Shown here: positions 1-6,198 of the stretch, one piece after another
Position numbering within the stretch: the first letter of the stretch is position 1
How the letters are laid out: every line of letters starts with the position of its first letter
From: SXXK01 sp046074645
GTDB taxonomy: Bacteria > Planctomycetota > Planctomycetia > Planctomycetales > Planctomycetaceae
Reading direction: 5' to 3'
NCBI GenBank assembly: GCA_046074645.1
Contig: JBJTOP010000033.1
Span: forward strand, 1 to 14,768
DNA length: 14,768 nucleotides
Made by a program: the position numbers and the translations under genes
The notes under the pieces: model-generated
What the model was told of the DNA's origin: nothing
Database searches by the model: none
The model's input: only the letters and a program-made list of their open reading frames with translations

Positions 1-1
1 G

Positions 2-703
2 CTTTATACGGCCGAGACCTGGATCAGAGGTCTGCAGGAGGGCCAAAGTTACGACAAGCTGCGGCCGTCGATCAGCATTTGCGTGCTCGCGGGAGCTTTG
101 ATTAAAGACCCCGCGCAGCTGCATCTGGATTTCCGGCTCCGTGAGAAAACTTTGCATCTGACACTGACAGACCATCTGCAAATCCACTTTTTGCAGCTAA
201 ATCATCTTCAGGTCACTGCCGACACGTTGTATAATGCGTCGCCGGTCGAACGCTGGTGCTGGTTTCTGCGTCATGCTCAGGAACTGACCACCGAGCAATT
301 GAACCTGTTACTGCCAGACAAGGAATTCACCGAAGCCACCAAAGTCCTCGATATGATTGCTAAAACCCCCGAACAACTGCTGGAATACAATGCTCGCCTG
401 AAAGCTCAGCGCGACGAAGAGGCTCGGATCATTTTCGGCCGGCAGCAGGGACTGGAAATCGGCGAGGCCCGTGGGATCGAAATCGGCGAGGCGCGTGGTA
501 TCGAAATTGGCGAGGCCCGTGGAGAGGCCCGCGGAGAGGCCCGCGGTATTCGCAAAGGAATGCTGCAGGGACAAATCGTGCAGTTACAGCAACTGCTGCG
601 ACTGCCCGTCAGCACTGACGAACAATTCACCACCTGTGATCTGGATCAACTGGACCAGATGCTGGCGCAGCTGCAGCAACAGTTCAATCACCGCGACGCC
701 TGA
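2..703 (+). CDS. Rpn family recombination-promoting nuclease/putative transposase, 5' end cut by window
   Basis: The frame is open from base 2 with no start in view, so the gene begins upstream. 233 codons plus TGA are visible. The segment reading YDKLRPSISICVL, near visible residue 17, matches the conserved strand of Rpn/PDDEXK-type proteins (the family first annotated as transposases; E. coli RpnA is a DNA endonuclease that promotes RecA-independent recombination). The catalytic PD-(D/E)XK core would lie mostly in the missing N-terminal part, so activity cannot be judged. Downstream come a helical middle, a charged linker (KAQRDEEARIIFGRQQG) and a repetitive tail of GIEIGEAR and GEAR units (449-544), then a Leu/Gln-rich C-terminus. 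Such Glu-Ala-Arg-Gly repeat tails are common in this family. A GTG at 83 would give 206 residues, but the homology runs upstream of it. The gene is convergent with the uvrA-like gene, with repeats between them. Confidence 0.82.
   Translation, partial: LYTAETWIRGLQEGQSYDKLRPSISICVLAGALIKDPAQLHLDFRLREKTLHLTLTDHLQIHFLQLNHLQVTADTLYNASPVERWCWFLRHAQELTTEQLNLLLPDKEFTEATKVLDMIAKTPEQLLEYNARLKAQRDEEARIIFGRQQGLEIGEARGIEIGEARGIEIGEARGEARGEARGIRKGMLQGQIVQLQQLLRLPVSTDEQFTTCDLDQLDQMLAQLQQQFNHRDA
449..544 (+). repeat. In-frame tandem repeat coding the Rpn tail (3 x 24 bp + 2 x 12 bp)
   Basis: Three 24-bp units at 449-472, 473-496 and 497-520 encode G-(L/I)-E-I-G-E-A-R. Two identical 12-bp units at 521-532 and 533-544 (GGAGAGGCCCGC) encode G-E-A-R. 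All units are multiples of three, so gain or loss of copies changes protein length without breaking the frame. Confidence 0.9.
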
Positions 704-853
704 TTCCATTCCGCAACCCGTTCGTTCCCCCACCCCGCAAGCCAGCGCCCCATAATGTCCAGCCGCTGCGCTCGTCACACGGGACTCAGACGCTGGTCTG
801 TTGAGAGATCCTGAGAAAACGAACAGGGAAGGCAATCGAGGTGCGATGCAGCG

Positions 854-1013
854 GAGGTGCGCATGCTGTCGAGGGCGTTTGTGGGGCGTTGGCAGGGGCC
901 TTTTGCCCGCAGGCTGCCGCCATGCGGCTGGGATTGCGTTTGGAATCAGCGGTTGGGCGGAAGCCCCCGGCTGTGTTTAGCACCGAAGGTGCGCGCGCTG
1001 GCGAGGGGGTGGG
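854..1013 (+). repeat. Two degenerate copies of a GC-rich ~125-bp dispersed repeat
   Basis: Bases 854-948 match the second half of the repeat seen at 14403-14768. They share GGCGTTGGCAGGGG followed by TTTTGCCCGCAGGCTGCCGC and CATGCGGC, then diverge for about 20 bases. Bases 949-1013 match the first half, starting GCGGTTGGGCGGAAGCCCCC and including a GCACC-GAA-GGTGC stem-loop at 980-992. Orientation is the same as in the right-hand array. The rest of the gene-free stretch 704-1133 holds the palindrome at 1078-1098. I see no gene, promoter or RNA in 704-853. Short open frames here are repeat-derived. Confidence 0.85.
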
Positions 1014-1077
1014 ACACGGCCCTGAGGTGCATGGCACGTGCAGCGCGGCCTGATTGACATCGACCGCATGCAGGGGG

Positions 1078-1098
1078 CGACGGACTGGAAGTCCGTCG
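1078..1098. repeat. Perfect palindrome, 9-bp arms with 3-nt loop
   Basis: Arm CGACGGACT (1078-1086), loop GGA (1087-1089), arm AGTCCGTCG (1090-1098). It lies 36 bp beyond the stop codon of the uvrA-like gene and has no T-run, so a classic intrinsic terminator is not supported. Read on the minus strand the element and its flank give the peptide TTDFQSVAPC. Peptides with TDFQSV recur in spurious planctomycete ORFs, which suggests that this is a dispersed REP-like element. That last point is from memory, not from a search. Confidence 0.75.
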
Positions 1099-1133
1099 TA
1101 CTGCTGCGGCGCTCCTTTGGGGGTGTTTGGCGG

Positions 1134-3746
1134 TCAGGATGAGCGTAGAGGGGCGCTGTGGATGATTTTTCCACCGTGGCGTCCTGGGCCAGGTCCGAGG
1201 CGAATTTCCCATTGGGCGTGTTGCAGGAGTCGTGGATCATGGTCGATGACGACGATGGAGTGGCCGGTTTGCAGCAGGAACCGGAGGCATTCCACGAGGC
1301 GATCGACGTCGGCGGGGTGGAGTCCGCAGGAGGGTTCATCGAGAACGAAGAGGGTTCGGCCGGAGCGGGTCAGGCGGGGGGTAGAACTGCTTGAGACGGG
1401 ATCAAGGTCGCAGGGAACACCTGCGAGGATGGCAGCGATTCTGAGTCGCTGGGCTTCACCGCCGGACACGGTGCTCAGGGGTTGCCCCAGTGGCAGATAG
1501 GCGAGTCCGGCCTGTTTCATGGCGTTGAGTCGGTGCTGGATTCGGTATTGTCCATGGAAGAAGCGAAACGCGTCGTCGCAGGTCATCTGGAGAATCTCAT
1601 GTACGCCACGGTCGCGGTAGCGAATTTCGAGGATTTCGGGGAGGAATCTGTGGCCGCCACAGGTGCTGCAGGGGGTATCGATATCGGCCAGAAACTGCAT
1701 GGGCACTGTGACTTGTCCGCGGCCTTCACAAACCGGGCAGCGGCCGCCTTTGGCGGCGTTGAAACTGAACATGGCGGCAGTGTAGTTGCGACGACGTGCT
1801 TCGTGGGTTTCAGCCAGCAGTCGACGGATATCCGACCAGACCCCAAGCCACGTCGCCGGAATGCTTCTCAGGCTGCGTTTGAGCGGTTGTTGATCCAGCA
1901 GAAGGACACCTTCGAGGTGTTCATATCCAGCGAGCGTTTTCACCGTGCCGGCCGCCTGGCTGCTGGATTCAGGAGGTTCGGGCAGTCGCAGTTGTTTTCT
2001 GAGTGCGGGTACGAGTGTCTCGACAAGAAGTGAACTCTTGCCGCTGCCGCTCACACCGGTGACTGCGCAGAGCACTCCCAGTGGAATCTCAACATCGATC
2101 TGCTGCAGATTGTGGCAGGAGACGCCGGTGAGTCGCAGCCAGTGTTCAGGTGAGGATTCGTCTGTGGGCCGGTTGTTCGCAGCAGTTTCGGCCCTGGCGA
2201 TTGATGTTTGGTTGCGGAGTGCCAGTCCCGTGCTGGTGTCAGCATTGAGCAGATCTGTGGGCGGACCTGAGAAAACGATGCGGCCTCCCTCGGCGCCGGC
2301 ACCTGGCCCCAATTCGACCACGTGATCTGCGGCGAGGACGACTGCGAGATCGTGTTCGACGACGACGACGGTGTTGCCGGTCTGCTGCAGGCGGCGCAGG
2401 ATCTGAAGGATCAGTCGCGTGTCATTGTTGTGCAGTCCCTGCGTGGGTTCATCGAGAACGTAGAGGGTGCCGGTGAGTCCGGAGCCCAGCACGGCAGCGA
2501 GCAGAGTGCGGCGGGCTTCACCTCCGGAAAGACTGTCCATGCTGCGTTCAAGTGACAGGTAGCCAAGTCCGATGTCGAGCATCAGCTGGAGCCGGCGACG
2601 AATCAGGCTGGCAGCGGGTGTGAGCGCTGTGAGCAGTTGCGGATCGGTGGAGGCAAGCTGATGTTCGAGCCATGCGGAGAAGTCGAGCAGCTCCATGCGG
2701 CAGACGTCCGGAAGCGAACGCCCATTCCAGCGGACGGCGGCGGCGGCATTGCTGAGCCGCGAGCCGGCACAGGTTTGACACTTGCCCAACGGAGCAGTGG
2801 TCAGCGGCCGCCTGCCACGTGCTCGCCCGCTCAATTCCTGCCGGCCTTCTCCTGTGCCTCGACAATTGCTGCAGGCACCAAGGGGCGACGTGAAGCTCAG
2901 GCATTCCGGCTGCAGGGGGTGGAATGCAGTGCCGCAGCTGTTGCAGCGACGAATGCTGGAGAGTGTTCGAGTCCACCATGCGGCACCGTCCACGAGCGTC
3001 ATGGCCCCGGCCCCGATCCCGTGCGGAACATCAGCATCGGGCACTGCTTCCACAAGAATTCGGCACTGGTCGGAAAATGCAAATGCTGTGGAAAGAGCTT
3101 CTGCGATGCGGCCCAGCTGACTGTCTTCCGCTCGAAGCCGATCCACAATCACCAGCGAATGCTCAGGAGTTTCGAATTTGACGAGGTCTTCCAGACGACG
3201 CAGCTGGCCGGCATCGATGGCGCGGGTGAGTCCCGTGGCGAGCCACATCGAGGGTGAGTCTGGGCCGTCGGCACTGCCCGCAGCCGGGACTCCAACGAGC
3301 AACCGCTGACCACGGAAGTCGCGAAGGATGGCCATGGCCCCTGATTCCGGGTCAGCAGATTCAACGATCAGACCGCATGTCGGGCAGGACTGGTTCCCGC
3401 AGGCGGCAAAGAGCGTTCGCAGGGCATCCAGAATTTCTGTGCGCGTTCCCACGGTGCTGCGGGGACCTCCACCGGACGCCTGCTGATGAATGGCCACTGC
3501 AGGCGGGAGCCCTGTGATGCGATCAGCAGCCGGGCGTTCGAGTCGATCCAGAAACTGGCGCGCCGATGTGGAGAACGTCTCGACATACCGCCGCTGTCCT
3601 TCCGCGTAAAGCGTGTCAAACGCCAGACTGCTTTTGCCGGAGCCGCTTAACCCGCAGAGCACTGTGATGGCTTTGTGGGGAATCTGCAGAGTGAGATTCT
3701 GCAGATTGTTGACGCGAACGCCTTCAAGGACAATTTGGGACGACAT
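1134..3746 (-). CDS. UvrA-like ABC excinuclease subunit paralogue with a shortened insertion region
   Basis: 870 residues with the UvrA double-ABC layout. Half I: Walker A GLSGSGKS (32-39), zinc cysteines C116/C121/C124, a partial UvrB-binding-like stretch (about 165-230), cysteine pairs at C268/C271 and C292/C295, C323/C326, signature SLSGGEARR (405-413), Walker B VLDEPTQGLH (430-439) and H465. Half II: Walker A GVSGSGKS (564-571), the UvrA C-terminal zinc module C670/C673...C693/C696, signature TVSGGEAQR (759-767), Walker B VLDEPSCGLH (801-810) and H836. Canonical UvrA (about 940-970 aa) senses DNA damage and loads UvrB. Here only about 25 residues separate the C292/C295 and C323/C326 pairs, where canonical UvrA carries about 100 more, so most of the insertion domain is gone. 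It is probably a paralogue used in repair or resistance rather than the housekeeping UvrA. No strong ribosome-binding site precedes the ATG, but the N-terminus aligns with the family start. Confidence 0.88.
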   Translation of the reverse strand: MSSQIVLEGVRVNNLQNLTLQIPHKAITVLCGLSGSGKSSLAFDTLYAEGQRRYVETFSTSARQFLDRLERPAADRITGLPPAVAIHQQASGGGPRSTVGTRTEILDALRTLFAACGNQSCPTCGLIVESADPESGAMAILRDFRGQRLLVGVPAAGSADGPDSPSMWLATGLTRAIDAGQLRRLEDLVKFETPEHSLVIVDRLRAEDSQLGRIAEALSTAFAFSDQCRILVEAVPDADVPHGIGAGAMTLVDGAAWWTRTLSSIRRCNSCGTAFHPLQPECLSFTSPLGACSNCRGTGEGRQELSGRARGRRPLTTAPLGKCQTCAGSRLSNAAAAVRWNGRSLPDVCRMELLDFSAWLEHQLASTDPQLLTALTPAASLIRRRLQLMLDIGLGYLSLERSMDSLSGGEARRTLLAAVLGSGLTGTLYVLDEPTQGLHNNDTRLILQILRRLQQTGNTVVVVEHDLAVVLAADHVVELGPGAGAEGGRIVFSGPPTDLLNADTSTGLALRNQTSIARAETAANNRPTDESSPEHWLRLTGVSCHNLQQIDVEIPLGVLCAVTGVSGSGKSSLLVETLVPALRKQLRLPEPPESSSQAAGTVKTLAGYEHLEGVLLLDQQPLKRSLRSIPATWLGVWSDIRRLLAETHEARRRNYTAAMFSFNAAKGGRCPVCEGRGQVTVPMQFLADIDTPCSTCGGHRFLPEILEIRYRDRGVHEILQMTCDDAFRFFHGQYRIQHRLNAMKQAGLAYLPLGQPLSTVSGGEAQRLRIAAILAGVPCDLDPVSSSSTPRLTRSGRTLFVLDEPSCGLHPADVDRLVECLRFLLQTGHSIVVIDHDPRLLQHAQWEIRLGPGPGRHGGKIIHSAPLRSS

Positions 3747-3873
3747 TGGGATCGGGGGCCTGCTGCGGTGTTGTGAAACGGCTGAGGGAAAGCTATCAGA
3801 TTTCCGGCATCAGCAGCAAACAACATCGACAGATCGGCCCCCGCAGAGTAAGCCGCGCGAATGTCATCGCGCT

Positions 3874-3889
3874 CTTGTGAGTTCACAAG
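3874..3889. promoter_or_regulatory. Palindrome between the EF-hand and uvrA-like genes; possible operator
   Basis: Perfect 7-bp arms CTTGTGA (3874-3880) and TCACAAG (3883-3889), separated by GT. It lies 13 bp past the stop of the EF-hand gene and 128 bp before the start of the uvrA-like gene, on the minus strand. The 2-nt spacer is too short for a good RNA hairpin loop and there is no T-run, so a DNA-binding dimer site fits better than a terminator. No regulator is identified. Confidence 0.35.
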
Positions 3890-3901
3890 TCAGTGAGGTG
3901 G

Positions 3902-4798
3902 CTATTCAGCGTCGGGACGTCGAGGACGCTCGGGGGCCGGTTCACCAGCGCCACCGCGACCACCGCGACCTTCAGGACCACCAGGACCACCCGGGGCACC
4001 GGGACGACCAGGTTCGCCACCGCGGCCCCCACGTCCACCTCGTTCCATGCCAGGCTGCCCAGGACGGCCGGGCTGTCCGCCCATGCCCGGACGCGGACGC
4101 GACTGGGCGAATTTGATGAGTTCGGCGCGGTCCAGCTTACCGTCGCCGTCAACGTCGAATGCCATCGCATCGTCTGCGAAACGTTCCGGCGTCATCGGGC
4201 CACCGGGACCTTCCGGACCACCGGGAGGTCGGCCTGGGCCATCGGGGCCGGGACCTTCCGGGCCACCGGGAGGTCGGCCTGGCCCATCGGGGCCGGGACC
4301 GCCAGGAGGCCGGCCTTCGCCATCCGGAGGACCAGGTGGCCGCCCTTCCGGTCCGCCTGGTGGCCGACCACGACCACCGGGAGGCCGACCTTCTTCACCA
4401 TCCGGAGGGCCTGGTGGGCGACCTTCTGGCCCCCGTGGTCCCTCAGGTCCTTCAGGTCCTCGCGGCGGCGGGCCCGGCGGGCGCAGTTCTTCCTGTGTGA
4501 GTCGACCGTCGCTGTTGCCATCGAGCTTTTTCAGGGCATCTGCGGCGCTGGCGATTTCCTCTGCAGAGATTTCGCCGTTGCGATCGGCATCGAGCGCTTC
4601 CATGAGCGGGTTTGGAAAAGGACGCCGACCGCGACCTTCCCCTGGGCCACCCGGGCCACCGGGCCCACGGCCCTCCTGAGGACCACCGTCCGGCGGGCCC
4701 GGCGGGCGGCCTTCGTCTCCGGGGGGCTGAGCGGCCGCGACGGCCAGTCCGAGCACTGCGGGAACAGCCGCGGACAACATCCAGCGTTTCATTTTCAT
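3902..4798 (-). CDS. Secreted Gly/Pro-rich EF-hand protein
   Basis: 298 residues. The ATG at 4798 is chosen because AAAGG lies 7 nt upstream and a signal peptide follows directly (MKMKRWMLSAAVPAVLGLAV, cleavage probably near AAA-Q24). An ATG eight codons earlier (4822) lacks these supports. Three canonical calcium-binding loops are visible: DADRNGEISAEE (70-81), DGNSDGRLTQEE (93-104) and DVDGDGKLDRAE (215-226), each with acidic positions 1, 3, 5 (or Asn) and 12 and Gly at 6. The first pair is separated from the third by about 95 residues of Gly/Pro/Glu/Arg low complexity, and the C-terminus is another Gly/Arg/Pro-rich tail. The Gly spacing is irregular, so it is not a true collagen helix. It is probably exported and binds Ca2+; its partner is unknown. 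It lies 122 bp downstream of the YHYH gene on the same strand, likely in the same transcript. Confidence 0.85.
   Translation of the reverse strand: MKMKRWMLSAAVPAVLGLAVAAAQPPGDEGRPPGPPDGGPQEGRGPGGPGGPGEGRGRRPFPNPLMEALDADRNGEISAEEIASAADALKKLDGNSDGRLTQEELRPPGPPPRGPEGPEGPRGPEGRPPGPPDGEEGRPPGGRGRPPGGPEGRPPGPPDGEGRPPGGPGPDGPGRPPGGPEGPGPDGPGRPPGGPEGPGGPMTPERFADDAMAFDVDGDGKLDRAELIKFAQSRPRPGMGGQPGRPGQPGMERGGRGGRGGEPGRPGAPGGPGGPEGRGGRGGAGEPAPERPRRPDAE
4205..4294 (-). repeat. Tandem 45-bp duplication within the Gly/Pro-rich region
   Basis: Bases 4205-4249 and 4250-4294 are two nearly identical 45-bp units. They encode two copies of the 15-residue unit GPDGPGRPPGGPEGP. Looser relatives of the unit fill the rest of 4200-4490. 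The in-frame period means copy-number change would alter linker length only. Confidence 0.85.
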
Positions 4799-4920
4799 TG
4801 CTGTACCTTTCTTAAAAGCCAAACAACCGGGAAATCAAATCGAGACACTGACGGAAAACGGAAAACTGTCAACTGAAAACCAAGAACAGAATTTACTTGA
4901 CTTTCGAATACTACTTGCAA

Positions 4921-6198
4921 CTACTCATCACCTTCAACCGTGACTCGAAAGGCCTCATTCAACTTAAACACCTGTCGTCGCCCTGCGGTGCTGAATTCGA
5001 TGTGACAATCCAGAAGTATTCCTGCTGGAGCATCCTCGGGGATGGAGACGGTAACCTGAACTTCATTGCCGTTTCGCGAGATGGATGCTGCTTCGAACGG
5101 ACCGATCTGGACCCAGTCGGGAGCGGCATCGGGGAGCGGCGCGCGAGTCGCTTTCGCGGGGTCCAGTATCAAAGTGAGCTGATGCTTCTGGCCTCTGAGA
5201 GCGCTGCCGGGCAGTACGCCTGTGATGACTTTAGGCTGTCGACTTTCGCCGGAGCTATTGTCTTCGATGGCTCCTTCGGCGAGAGCACCGCGCTGACGGA
5301 GATTGGAGCGTTCGACAAGTCCTCGATAGCCACCCAGAACATAAGGAAACCGTCCTGGCGTGACGTGATAGTGGTAGCCGCGCTGGGTGTCGGAATGACC
5401 ATTACAGACATCGAGCGATTCTGTTCCGGTGACATCCTTCGCCATCACACCGGTTGACTCCCATGGTCCGTACACAGGAAATCCGTCGAACGCGAAACCG
5501 ATCACCGGTGAATGCTGTTTGCCATCATCCCGAAACGGCGATTTCACGCAGGCTGGATATTTATGGTAGTGGTAGACGCCTGTCTGCTGAGGATGACCGC
5601 AGCAGGAATCGAGCCAGACTTCTGAGTAGCCGGCCACCGCATTCATCCCTCCCTGTTCAAACGGGTTGAAGAATACGACGCCATTGAGTGCCATGCCGAT
5701 GGGGCCCATGGGCAGTCGCGTGATCACATCGCTGCGGCGGGGTTGCAGTGGAAAGCGGAAACGGAAGTTCTGCACGGCAATCGAATTGGGGTTGCCGGAA
5801 TTCGGGAAGATCGCCGTGGGATGATTGGGATAGCCCTGACTATCGATGATCAGATGAGTTTCGTCATGGCTGAGTCTGAGGTTGGCAATTCCGTCCCTGT
5901 TCGAATCGCGCTGGTGCCACGAAAACAGGTCCACCATACGTTCAGCGTCCTGATACAGATAGACGGGTGGCGAGCTGCTGGTGACGAACCAGTTGCCACC
6001 GATGGCTTTGGCATCAGCGACGGTCGGTTCATCGACGACCTTCGCTGCAGTTGCGGGTGTAGTTTCGGGCACCGGCATTGTTTCGTCGGCGAAAAGCGAT
6101 TGACCGGCGATACTGGGCAGAGTCACCGGAAGCAGCAGGAGTGCAGCAGTGATGCAGGCATTTCGAGGCAAGGAACGCACGATACCGGATCCTTTCAT
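4921..6198 (-). CDS. Secreted YHYH-domain protein
   Basis: 425 residues. A signal peptide is evident: positively charged start MKGSGIVRSLPRN, hydrophobic core ITAALLLLPVTLPSIAG, probable cleavage near residue 38. The YHYH domain covers roughly 60-295 and carries both hallmark motifs, GVYHYHKYP (209-212 for the YHYH core) and GYHYHVTPG (275-278). It also has an SCCGHPQQ segment (C199, C200), GFAFDGFPVYGP and the closing PYVLGGYRG. From about 322 on is a separate beta-rich C-terminal region (VITGVLPGSALRGQKHQLTL...) that looks like an Ig-like module. The biochemical function of YHYH proteins is not established; the clustered His suggests metal binding (inference). The ATG overlaps the kinase stop in an ATGA and has no good ribosome-binding site of its own, so translational coupling is likely. 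Confidence 0.9.
   Translation of the reverse strand: MKGSGIVRSLPRNACITAALLLLPVTLPSIAGQSLFADETMPVPETTPATAAKVVDEPTVADAKAIGGNWFVTSSSPPVYLYQDAERMVDLFSWHQRDSNRDGIANLRLSHDETHLIIDSQGYPNHPTAIFPNSGNPNSIAVQNFRFRFPLQPRRSDVITRLPMGPIGMALNGVVFFNPFEQGGMNAVAGYSEVWLDSCCGHPQQTGVYHYHKYPACVKSPFRDDGKQHSPVIGFAFDGFPVYGPWESTGVMAKDVTGTESLDVCNGHSDTQRGYHYHVTPGRFPYVLGGYRGLVERSNLRQRGALAEGAIEDNSSGESRQPKVITGVLPGSALRGQKHQLTLILDPAKATRAPLPDAAPDWVQIGPFEAASISRNGNEVQVTVSIPEDAPAGILLDCHIEFSTAGRRQVFKLNEAFRVTVEGDE

Noticed and set aside
841..1057. Two overlapping short plus-strand open frames in the intergenic region
   Set aside because: They are translations of the GC-rich repeat; the same peptide pattern reappears in the repeats at 14403-14768, and neither has a ribosome-binding site.
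1078..1098. Bidirectional rho-independent terminator
   Set aside because: The stem is strong but no T-run follows on either strand, and it looks like a dispersed element.
977..1339. 120-codon minus-strand frame
   Set aside because: It overlaps the uvrA-like gene in another frame and runs through the palindrome and repeat, giving the TDFQSV-type spurious peptide.
3893..4876. Plus-strand frames of up to 327 codons across the EF-hand gene
   Set aside because: The Gly/Pro-rich gene is GC-rich and open on both strands; only the minus-strand frame has a signal peptide, a ribosome-binding site and EF-hands.
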